Source: Haematococcus lacustris (lineage: Eukaryota; Chlorophyta; Chlorophyceae; Chlamydomonadales; Haematococcaceae). From it: a DNA stretch of 64,000 nt. The DNA lies in the NCBI GenBank assembly GCA_030144725.1, contig JASKMD010000014.1, forward strand, positions 2,045,646 to 2,109,645. Direction: 5' to 3'. Every line of letters starts with the position of its first letter. The first letter of the stretch is position 1. Made by a program: the position numbers and the translations under genes. This document shows positions 12,592 to 22,545 of the stretch, one piece after another. Below the pieces are notes generated by a model. It was not told the DNA's origin, did no database searches, and saw nothing but the letters and a program-made list of their open reading frames with translations.

Positions 12592-15500
12592 ATGGCGGAG
12601 CGGAGAAAAGCACCCGCCGGATTCGGGAAGCTATCCTCACAGGAGGCACGCACGGACGCAGTAAGTCACGGCGCATCTGTCACCTGACCAGATCTACAGC
12701 TGACATCTCGATGCCTGTCCCGCTGCACACAGAAGCCTGGGAAGGGGGGGTCCTCTTGGCAGCCACGCCACGGCAGGGCATGATCCCGATAGAGCCGCCG
12801 CCGGTATACAGCACGGTCAGCGTCAACCTGGCAGCGACTCGCTGCATCAACTTGCCTGCAGCTGACCCTTCTCATCCCGAACCGGATGATATTGCCTCCA
12901 CTCTGCACAGCGTCAGCACCACGCTCTTCGGAGTGATCCCGAATTCACTGCTTACCACAGGGCTGGACAGCTCCATCGCCCCAGGGGCAACATTCGACAT
13001 CAGCATTGCAGGCCATTGCCTGCATGTGCTAGACTCAGCAGGCCGGTCAGCCCTTAGCCCCAACCTCCACCGGTGCACCACACCGGAGGCGTTAGTGCTA
13101 TCTCTTACCACGCTGGCAAAGGACGCAGCCCCAGCCCTAACCATCATCAACACTAGTCACTCTACCTCCCGCTACACACCATCCCGCAACCTCACAGCCA
13201 CCAGATGCGCAGTCACCTTCACATGCTCAGCACCAGCTGAGCAGTACCGGGAGGCCATGCAGCAGGCTCTCATGCTTGGCCGCAAGGTGCACAACTTCAC
13301 CCACCTTCTTAAGGGAGGCACAGTGCGCTACGGGGGGGCAGCAGCCTGCCAGGTGACAGGCAGGACCCTGGACAGCAGCAGCATAGTGTGCATAGCCGCG
13401 ATCGAGTATGGCCCGCTGTGGCAGTCACAGGGAATCCCAGACCTACGGCACGCCCCCCTTGCAGAGCAGGTGCAGACCCTGATGCAGCTGACAGGGACAA
13501 GCCTTACCAAGACTCATGCAGGCAACCTCACCACACCTGCGGAGACAGCAACCTTCCTGTCCCGCGCCAGCCTGGAAGCTGCCCGGCTGGACTGCCTAGC
13601 TGTGCGAGTGCGATCAGCTGGTGACAACAAGGTGCTGATCCAGAGCAACAGCCAGGCCATACAGCAGGCCAATGCCAGCCTGGTCAACAGCAATGGGGAG
13701 TTGAAGGGGCACACCCAGCTCCTCGTGCCCAACCTCTTCTGCATCACACTTCGCCCCGAGCGACAGCCAGGTCAGCAGTACAGCCTCAACGTGGACGGCA
13801 TTCCCCCCGAGCGGCGCTAGGATACTGCAGCCCTCAGCACTGTGCTCATTGCCATACACACCAACATAGGAGTGGGCATAGGCAAGCTTTTGAAGGCCCC
13901 AGCTCTTGCGTCAGTGGTATCACAGAACCCGGGCCTACGCAACAGCCTAGTAGACAGCATCAGGTTTCTGGCCTTCACCGGAGCAGAAGTGGGATTCCAC
14001 GCGGCCATCACCAACCCCACCCATGTCTTCACCACAGCCTCAGGGCAGGCTCTAGCTCATGCCACGACAGCGGAGCTGCGAGGCACTAGGCCACGCGAAA
14101 ACCAGCTGCTCATGGCTGACAATGCCTCCCTTGCCCTAGTATCTCTGTCCCTGGCCTGCACACCAGAGGTAGGCACCATCAAAGCCGAGGGAATGACCCT
14201 CAGCATCTCAGTGGGCTTCCGTCGGTCACCTCCACCTGACCGCTCTACGGCAGCCTCCATCCTAGCTACAGCAGCTGGCGCGGTGCAGTCCGGCATCACC
14301 CTGCCCCCCCCCGCAGGCTGTGAGGGCATACACACTAAGCCCCTCTCCCTAGTAAAGATCACTGAGCTACCCACCGCAACCCTCCTCCCCAACCTGGTGC
14401 ATATCTTCAAGCACACCATACCAACAGCCCTCAGCCTGCCAGGTGCCACCCAAACACGCCATGCTCTTGTGGTGGCCGAGCAGGACAGCACCTACGCTGA
14501 CCTCCTTGAGGGCCTCAGCACTCTGGATGACTCCACCATCGATGCAGCCGTGCAGCAGGCCCTGCCAAGCAGTGCGCCTGCAGCCAGCTCCGGCAGAGAC
14601 ATGGGCAGGGGACCAGGCAGGGGCGTCAGCAGCAAGGGCAGAGGAAGGGCATCAGACAGCGGCAATGCCCGCCAGCCCCAACAGCCGACTCAGGTCGCAT
14701 GGGCTAGGCATGAAGGGAACCCTGCAGGCCACGCGCCTGAGGACGAAGACCACCTTGGTACCATGGATGAGCTCTTGCGACAGGTAAGCGGGACAGAACC
14801 CGCAACTCACCCACACTCAGGACAGCCCCATCCGAGGACTATCCCATTAGGCCATTATGCCCACCACCATAACATCCTACTGTGCCATACCCACAATGAC
14901 CCCTCACCTGACCACAGGCATCCCGACCCCCACCTGCACCCATCCCTCAGCCAGAAGGGCTCAATGGAGGTGAGGCGTAATGAGAATGGCCGCTGCACAC
15001 CCACCCTATCCACCAGCACCCCATGCCATAAATATACAAATATCCTGTGCGCAGGACGGCCAGTAGCCGCAACCCCTGGCGCGATGGATGCGAACCCTAC
15101 AGCCCAGGCTACGAGCTACCAGCTAGGGGCAAGTATCATGGTATGTAGTAGAAGTGCGCCACTACCAAACACCCACCCTAGTAGAGCAGGCAAGGGTACA
15201 CCAGCCAGCCGCCCTAAGCACACCTTTGGATCCACCACTAGCAATGCTCAGCAACTCTCTGCCCCCCTACTCAACTACAATGATCCCAACCGCTGCCATC
15301 TGATGCACAGGACCCACCCCAAGCAGGCGGTACCACGGGCACCGCGCACCTGCCTGGGGAGGAGCTCTCGAACCTCCCAGGACGCACTATGCCTGGTGCG
15401 TACGGCTGCCCAAGCAGATATGCATGCATGGGTTAGGATGAGAACACACTATACACAAAACCACAACACTACCTCTTCGATACCCCTATGCTACACGCCA

Positions 15501-16263
15501 TGGGCTGCAGGTGCTAGCGAAGATAACCTGCCACAGACCATGGCTGGCGGCGCCATCAACCCGGTAAGGGACCAGGGTGTTAACACACAACCCCACCCCA
15601 ACCTCAACCCTCTAGTTACCATGCACAATCATACCAGAGCTGAGCATCTACCCAAAGCAGGCACCCAATGGGACAATGCCGCTGTTTGCCATCCCCCGCA
15701 CAGGTCTTCACCCCATTCACAACAAGGGACCAGGCTGGAACAGGGGAGGGGTACCCACCCCTTCCTAGCCACACACCTTCCCTGCCAGGTGGGCCGAGAC
15801 AAACCACTACACGACATTGCTATCAAACGCAACATGCCACGACGACACACGCAATGTGCCGCAGGCACTACTGGAGGCCTGGTGTGGGGTGCTCGGAGGG
15901 TGGCAGCAGATGCTCGAGACCCCCTGGCCGCACCACTCAGTGCCGAGAGAGCGGCACAGCGACCTCGCATGAGTACAGTGCACCTGGCCAGCAGCCGCAG
16001 CCTAGAGCAGCAGCTCACCGCGGCAGGAACACCCAGCCTGGAGACCGGACCCCTCCCAGCGTCAGAGGACGCTAAGATGGCGGACGGGGAGGTGAGCCAC
16101 GTCCTCCCTACACCCATGCACAGTTGCACATACAACCACACTAGACCACAGCAACCACGACACACCCCCATGGCAACAACCACCATGCGGAACACGACAC
16201 TGTACAGTGCCACCTGCCTGACCACAGGTTACCCAGGAGAATGGGGAGGCCGGCAGCAGCTAA
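12592..16263 (+). CDS. LINE ORF1 (gag-like), read as nine spliced exons
   Basis: Exons: 12592-12660, 12777-14783, 14918-14969, 15055-15140, 15311-15395, 15511-15563, 15704-15788, 15865-16091 and 16228-16263. Every border is GT/AG and the phases agree at all eight joins; stop TAA is at 16261-16263. It starts MAERRKAPAGFG. The main exon has a long folded-protein-like region, then a Gly/Arg-rich stretch (GRDMGRGPGRG...), a common RNA-binding feature of LINE ORF1 proteins. The small exons are Pro/Gly/Ala-rich (ASRPPPAPIPQPEGLNG, GRPVAATPGAMDANP, GTAHLPGEELSNLPG) and give more protein-like text than the unspliced frame. One in-frame TAG at 13818-13820 (after PPERR) interrupts exon 2 and may be a C-to-T lesion of a CAG codon. 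The first intron is the least certain. No zinc knuckle seen. Confidence 0.62.
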
Positions 16264-16715
16264 GGGGACAAGGCCACACAGACTATGGTTGCATTGACAC
16301 GGCATCGACCCATAGGGGCCATGGCCCGCAGGACTTGTTAAAGGCCCACTCGAGGGACCTCAGCTTGCACAGCAAGGCCAGCACCACAAGGGAGGACTGG
16401 TGCCCAAGCAGAACTGGAAACCACAGTGCGCATACTACCAGCCACAGTACCAGCCCACACCAACCACATGCACTAGCCCCGGCAGCCCCCACAATGCTTC
16501 AGAGCCGCACAGCCCGTAGACAACCAGAATGCTGTAGTGATAATCATGCACTGGCGGTAGTCTTCGCCAGACGTAGCAGACGACCCATGCACAGTGAACC
16601 TGTGAACTGTAAGGGGGCCCGCCACATTGTTGCCAATCTGCGACCCCCCATGGGGCATGCGGAGTGGGAACCCCTTCACAACACCCAGACATGCCCTGTG
16701 ATAGACATCGTCACC

Positions 16716-19700
16716 ATGGGCATCATCATGTGGATAATGATACGAACTGGGCGTCACCACCCCCAGCTACCCACCAAAATAGAGTCACACAAATGCATGA
16801 GAAAACAACGCAAGAAACTCACTAAACTACAAGCCACGACCCACACCACTGCCTACAACTGGCTACACAATATAGACGGTACCAGCAGCGGGTGGGTAAC
16901 CATAGGACACCTGGTCCACCAGACCCACACCTACCTAATGGGAAGGACTAACAACAAAACTTACACCATAAACCAGTACAACACAACCATCCAGGCATAC
17001 GTCACCTACAGTATTAACCCACACACGACCTACACCATCGACAACATTAAGAGGCTGACCATGGGAGCCATTAACTACCTCACACACATCGGCTGGCTGC
17101 TCTTGGCAGCAGGTGACATAGAACCAAACCCTGGCCCTGAGGGACCCTACTTTGAGAAACAAGTAGCCCACCATTGCCAAATCCATGCCCTGAACATGGT
17201 AGTAGGTCACCCATGGCTAAGTAACCAAGACCTGGCCAACTTCCACACCTCGGAACTCAACGCGCGACAAGGCGACCAGATGTGGGCGCTAGCTAGAGAC
17301 GAAGAAGGCGCGTGCAACGACACAGTCGTTAATCTCTACCTGACATCACACTACGGCCTCAGCACACACACAGTGGCGCACCTTAAAACTGGAAGGGACT
17401 GGTCGACCCGCCACCTCGACGCCCTGGCCGAAGCCCATGGCATCACCGCCTTCCTATGCAAAGCCCCTGCCCATAGCATGGCGATCAGGAAACACAACGA
17501 TACATGGTACCTCCTTGACTCCGAAGCGACGACCCCTACACCGCTGCAGGTTACCGGCAATCGCGCGTACCATGCAGCCTGCGAGATACAAACTATTACC
17601 ACTATCTCGCACCCCACAGCAGCTATGACAGCGGCACGCACCAGGGCCAGGCTTGGGCCTATCATCAGCACCACACGTCACACCTTCACAGCGGCAGCGG
17701 TATGCATCGGGGCAAGGCCAGGGCCCACCAACCCCCGGAAAACGCATATGCCCTACTGGGAAAGCCAACACAAGAAGTGTTGCTTGGTGCACGCCATTAA
17801 CATGGCCATGGGAGAACCAATGATTAACCCCGAAGACGTCATCACCCACTGCAAAACACTAGACACGCACATCCAAGACCTGGCCACCAAGGCAAGGCAA
17901 GAACATAGGCAAATCCCACTACACAACAATCTCCCACACATCTACCACGACCAAGGCAACTTTACCATATCCACCATCAACCACTACCTATACCACTACC
18001 ATAAAGACCTACACCTATGCCCAACAACACAGGAACTACCCTACGGCAGCATCACTCGAGAGCTCCTCACTGGGACCACCGGCAAGCCGGACAGCCACAC
18101 CAACACAGTAGCTGCCATCCTTTTCACCGACAACCACGCCACCACCATCCGCCACATGGACAACGCCTGGCACTGGCTGGACTCGGAACGGGGCCACCCA
18201 CAGCGGCTGGACACCCCGGCAGCCTGGAGTCAGCTGCATGGCAGGCTTGTCCAAATCAGAAAAGGGACCGCGCAAAACACCAACCTCATTGAGCCCTTAT
18301 GCTGGCTGGCTGACCCTACCACCCGCGCCACAACGGAGCAACTGGAACAACACCTACGCACCACCTATGTGGACCTCACGAACTTAGGCCGGGATACACC
18401 CGCACACAGCCCCCATGCAGATCGGCCAACACCCAGAACCGACACCTCACAACAAACGAGCACCAAGCGCAAAGACACGCCACAAGAGGATGCCCACCCA
18501 CCGGCTAAGCCCACCCAGCAGCCGCCAAACCGCCAAGCAGCACGCACGGTTACCCTTCCTACCACGCAACGCAACACTACACGGCCCGCATCATCACGTC
18601 CCACCAGTTGCAGCACCATACGGCGACCTAAACCCAGGGCTCTGCCTAGAGACACGCACACGCAGACTTCAATGTACCAATACCTCAATGTAGCCCCCAC
18701 CCTGCCCCCTACCGCCTACCAAACAGCTAACCCACCTGAAGACACAACAGCCCAAAGCCAACGCAATACCCTCCCAAGCCAGATGCCACAGCCCACACCT
18801 AGCCGGACAACCATCACCCTCACTACCTTCAACGTCAGAGGCCTCCACAGGTCCAGAAAAGATGTCCTACACTTAGTGCACACGCAGAGCCCGGACATTC
18901 TGATTCTCACTGAGACTATGACCCAACCAAAGAGCAATAACCCCAGCTGCGGATGGCTAAAACGAGTTATGCCCAACTATATTGTCCACCGCCACCGAGG
19001 TCACAGCGAGGTACTCATAGGCATCAAGCACGACCTTGCTATCCAGACGCACGCCACTATGCTACCGCCGTGCACAGACGCGGAAGTAAACACTCGATGC
19101 GTGATCCTGACCCTACGCCAGCACAAATGTGAAGAGCTTACCATCGTAGCCACGTACTGGCCCTCAGGAGACAACGACGACGCGATCCCGCTGCGAGAGA
19201 AAATGCAGGAACACATACGAACAACCACAGAACGCGCTCCCGGATCACTCATTCTGGCGGGAGACATCAACGCCACGATGAGAAAAGAAGATCGATATGG
19301 ACACACCGAGTATACACAAGACCGCATGATGAGGAAGTTCGCTGACAAGCTGCTCCTGTTTGAGGCCGACCCCGGCGACCGGGCCTGGACCTACCAACAA
19401 CCACACTGCAACAGCCGCATCGACGCCATCCTGACGCGCGATGCTCGACACGGATCAGAGCACCGCACCCACGTCGACACGCACGCGTACCTCAGTGACC
19501 ACAGACCACTCACCGCCACCCTAACCACAGCCAGACTGGGCATAAACCTAGCAGCCATACGCAAACCCCAGCAGCAATGCCATACCGTCCTCACCACCCC
19601 CATTACCTACAACGACAGGGAAGCCTACCGCCTAGCTGTGCAACAGCCCAGCTCAGGCGCCCCACAGCTACATGCACGACTGACAGCCTACCTGGCACCC

Positions 19701-19774
19701 ATGTACACAGAAGCCACCCACTTCCTGGCCACGCTAGACAAGGCAAACCCACACCAGCCACAACGTCTAGCACA
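16716..19774 (+). CDS. LINE ORF2: 2A-like motif, two Josephin-like proteases, AP endonuclease (3' end in gap)
   Basis: At least 1019 codons, open into the gap. The start at 16716 (MGIIMWIMIRTG) is the first ATG after the ORF1 stop that leads into protein-like sequence, but the frame is open further upstream. Residues about 120-141 form a 2A-like peptide ending DIEPNPGP. Residues 146-290 and 345-510 are two related domains with a Josephin-type layout: HHCQIHALNM with C154, then HSMAIRKHNDTWYLLDSE with H253 and D268; and CCLVHAINM with C356, then NHATTIRHMDNAWHWLDSE with H474 and D489. The 15-residue His-to-Asp spacing equals that in ataxin-3-type Josephin domains. A Pro/Thr-rich linker follows. 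Residues about 700-935 are an AP-type endonuclease: FNVRGL (N706), ILTET (E733), GDINA, SRIDAIL, SDHRPL (H929). The reverse transcriptase is not visible. Confidence 0.8.
17061..17138 (+). other. 2A-like ribosome-skipping motif
   Basis: The frame reads GAINYLTHIGWLLLAAG followed by DIEPNPGP, matching the D-(V/I)-E-x-N-P-G-P consensus after a hydrophobic Leu-rich helix. The bond normally skipped is between Gly (17133-17135) and Pro (17136-17138). 2A-like sequences are known near the N-termini of some non-LTR retrotransposon ORFs. Skipping here would release the protease/endonuclease protein from everything upstream. Confidence 0.8.
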
Positions 19775-20274
19775 NNNNNNNNNNNNNNNNNNNNNNNNNN
19801 NNNNNNNNNNNNNNNNNNNNNNNNNNNNNNNNNNNNNNNNNNNNNNNNNNNNNNNNNNNNNNNNNNNNNNNNNNNNNNNNNNNNNNNNNNNNNNNNNNNN
19901 NNNNNNNNNNNNNNNNNNNNNNNNNNNNNNNNNNNNNNNNNNNNNNNNNNNNNNNNNNNNNNNNNNNNNNNNNNNNNNNNNNNNNNNNNNNNNNNNNNNN
20001 NNNNNNNNNNNNNNNNNNNNNNNNNNNNNNNNNNNNNNNNNNNNNNNNNNNNNNNNNNNNNNNNNNNNNNNNNNNNNNNNNNNNNNNNNNNNNNNNNNNN
20101 NNNNNNNNNNNNNNNNNNNNNNNNNNNNNNNNNNNNNNNNNNNNNNNNNNNNNNNNNNNNNNNNNNNNNNNNNNNNNNNNNNNNNNNNNNNNNNNNNNNN
20201 NNNNNNNNNNNNNNNNNNNNNNNNNNNNNNNNNNNNNNNNNNNNNNNNNNNNNNNNNNNNNNNNNNNNNNNNNN
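19775..20274. other. Assembly gap (500 N)
   Basis: Exactly 500 N, the usual placeholder for a gap of unknown size. It removes the end of the LINE ORF2 and the element's 3' boundary. Confidence 1.
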
Positions 20275-20277
20275 TTA

Positions 20278-20632
20278 CACGCAGGGCAGATGTAACACAC
20301 TGCAGATCCTTCCCGTAGGAGCTATGAGCATACCCCAAAGCTAGGGCGCAGAAACCAGACGGATGCGTAGCAGCAACAAGCAGCAAATCGATCTCAAAAA
20401 CAGCATTATTGTATGCACGTGCACTACCGTCAGGGTGCAAGGAGTCACTGGTGCCAGGATACCGCGGAGGGGGGCAATGTTGACTTTAGCCCGTCCCTCG
20501 CAGGCCAAGCTGCGGAGCTGCACGCCGCAGCGGGGCGTCGCGGTTTGACCTCTTGGAGTTCAGTATACGCGACAAAAAGTGACGGTACATTTTCGAGAGC
20601 CATTTTACCTGACCTTGTGGGACCTGATCTTT
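20278..20632. repeat. Dispersed repeat, copy A (partner at 31786-32212)
   Basis: The stretch from CGCAGGGCAGATGTAACACA to TTTTACCTGACCTTGTGGGA is nearly identical to 31786-32212. Copy A lacks about 75 bp that copy B has between CTCAAAAACAGCA and CACGTGCACTACCG. Because copy A follows the LINE across the gap, it may be the LINE 3' UTR and copy B a 5'-truncated insertion; this is inference. Confidence 0.85.
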
Positions 20633-21080
20633 AGCGAACTGAGTATTTGTGGTCACCCCCGCCATTGGCTGAACCCCTGATAAAATCTTTCTAGTTTTTA
20701 CGAGTGTTACAGCGATTCTCGCGCAGGGCAATGCAGCTCGTTAAAGCGAAGCTATCGGGCTGCTCGGGCTGATGTGCACCTGTGCCGGGGCGGGCGGGGG
20801 TGCTGAGAGATTAGGTCGCGCTGTGTTGGGAATAGCCTACTTAGTGGGGCTGTGATCAGAGAACAGCTATCGCGTTCAGCGGCCCAGCTTTTCAAATGTT
20901 TGAATTTTCGCCCCCCCCCTGACATGTGTTCTATACTCTTCGGCCGGTTATCTATCCAACCAGGACGTCGAATGATGGACTGCAAGTTCTGTTCGGCTCC
21001 TTGTGTGGTATTGTATACGTTCCGCAATCCAGAAACGCGTTGCCTTCATATGTGTAAGGTTCCCAAATAGACATCTCTAT

Positions 21081-22199
21081 GGGCGCGTTTCCAATGGACG
21101 GAGAAAAGAGATAAGAGATCGCCCATGTGCATGAATTCAAACGCGTTTCCAATGGACGGAGAAAAGAGATAAGAGATGCATGGACGTCCACTTTCCAGCC
21201 GCCGCCTACGTCTTCATTGATCTACACACGAGCTGCCCAGCAACATGGATAGCAGTAGCAGCAGCGGTTACAGCGGAAGTAGCGGCAACAGTAGAGCATG
21301 ACCCGGTTTGTTAAACAAGTTTAACAAGTTAAGCAAAGGGAGAATGTTTAACAAATGTTTAACACGACCGCCAGGTCTCGCTCCGCAGTCGCGATGCAGG
21401 CCATGGCTGGTCGGCTGTAGCTTTGGGGGTTGGCTGTAGCTCTGGGGGCGATCATTTCATATGGTATGGGAACAAGGACGCAATTGTCCCATTAGCTGGG
21501 ATGGTGGCAGGTATGATGGCGTGAAGCATCGCAGGCGCAAGTGCACAAAGTGCGCCGTGCAAGTCAGTCGTGCAAGTCAGTGCAGTTGTGCAAGTCAGGC
21601 TGCGGGGCTTATCAGGCTAACTAGTCAAGCACTCTCCGCACTAGCGGGACTAGCTAAGTATGCTCCGGGGGGCTACAACTCTCTATGGCACTGCTCCGCG
21701 TTGAAATTGCGGTGCTCGTCAAACAGCTGATGCGCCCTCAGCTGATGCGCCCTCTGCAACAATACGGACGAGGACCATCTCCTGGGCATCTGTCCTCTTC
21801 ATCAGCTCCTGCGGCTTAGGTGGCGACGCAGAAGCGGCAACGGGACATTGGACATCACAGCGATGCCCTGGAGAAACATGCTGTCGCCCAGCCTAACCCA
21901 GCTCTCGCTGCGGCTCCGGTGCAAAAGGTCACATCTCTCGGTCACATCTCTTTTTCTCCTGGGGGGGTCGGCCGGGGGGACGCTAGCGGAGACAAAGAGA
22001 TCAAATGGAGCTCACTCTAGGAGAGTTATTCGTCTCTATCTCCCCGCATTGGAAACGGGAGAGAAGAGATCCGGACCGTTTGCGGCAGTTAGAGGGACAT
22101 GGGCTGGCGGCTGATCTCTTTCTCTCTTCTCTTTCTCTCTTTCTCTTCTCTTTCTCTCCGATCTCTTTTCTCTTTTCTCCGTGCATTGGAAACGCGCCC
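21081..22199. mobile_element. 1.1-kb TIR element (GGGCGCGTTTCCAATG ends), flanks TAT
   Basis: The left end GGGCGCGTTTCCAATG, then GACGGAGAAAAGAGATAAGA, and the right end, its inverse complement with one change (GCACGG), are separated by about 1.04 kb. TAT lies directly outside each end (21078-21080, 22200-22202). The left terminal sequence is repeated at about 21142-21177, and a right-like copy occurs near 22050-22072. The interior contains the CT-rich run 22110-22180 and no recognisable transposase. The 3-bp flank and GGG start recall PIF/Harbinger-like elements, but this is not enough for assignment. Confidence 0.78.
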
Positions 22200-22223
22200 T
22201 ATGTCCATATAGTAAATAGTATA

Positions 22224-22375
22224 CCGTACTCTCTCTTTTGATTCGCGTCCGCGAATCGTTTTTTTGGCCTCGCGAAATCGCGAACGAGTAAACAATGTGG
22301 TTTTTGACTGAATCGCGAAGTGGTCAAACAATTATTTGACCTGCTTAATTATCGATGCGATGGACCGCTTTGTGT
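22224..22375. mobile_element. Left end of the CCGTACTCTC TA-flanked family
   Basis: This segment matches 6429-6545 of the 440-bp MITE, from the terminal CCGTACTCTCTCTTTTGATT through GTGGTCAAACAATTATTTGA to GCGATGGACCGCTT. TA precedes it (22222-22223). After GATGGACCGCTTTGTG it diverges into a Val/Ala/Gly-coding tandem repeat. The corresponding right end lies 9.9 kb away at 32268-32527. Confidence 0.8.
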
Positions 22376-22404
22376 TAGTTTGTGTTAGGCTTGTAGTTAG
22401 CAAG

Positions 22405-22545
22405 TTAGCAGCCGGGGTGGCTGGCTGCAAGAAGTCAGTTGTAGGGGTGGTTGGCCAGTCTAGGGCAGCAGCCGGTGTGGCTGGCCGCACCAGGTCAGCA
22501 GCCGGGGTGGCTGGCCGCACCAAGTCAGCTGCTGGGGTCTTCGCG
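22405..22545. repeat. 30-bp tandem repeat continuing a short ORF
   Basis: About five units of 30 bp (AGCAGCCGGGGTGGCTGGC, then CGCACCAAGTC with variants). They continue in frame the ATG at 22360 (MDRFVLVCVRLVVSKLA) as an AAGVAGRTKS repeat to a stop at 22558-22560. The start is shared with the MITE at 6534 (MDRFVV), so a repetitive tail has replaced the original coding sequence. Function unknown. From 22560 to 25340 I find no gene. Confidence 0.6.

Larger units (their letters stand above)
8838..19774 (+). mobile_element. LINE-type (non-LTR) retrotransposon, truncated by an assembly gap
   Basis: The unit comprises a 5' region with 22 tandem 114-bp repeats (9622-12130), a first ORF with a Gly/Arg-rich region (12592-16263 when spliced) and a second ORF (16716 onward) with 2A-like motif, two Josephin-like proteases and an AP-type endonuclease. 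The gap at 19775 removes whatever follows, presumably the reverse transcriptase. APE-bearing non-LTR elements encode their endonuclease upstream of the reverse transcriptase, which fits. The chlorophyte Dualen/RandI clade is a candidate, since I recall additional enzymes in it; this is inference. The left boundary is unknown and 8838 is only where the frame opens. Frame 0 is stop-free from 8838 to the gap except for one TAG at 13818-13820. Confidence 0.8.

Noticed and set aside
8838..13820. 1660-codon ORF as one repeat protein
   Set aside because: Half of it is the 114-bp array, open in other frames and on the minus strand too. An independent ATG at 12592 with a good exon chain explains the clearly protein-like part. 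Kept only as a possible 5' coding region.
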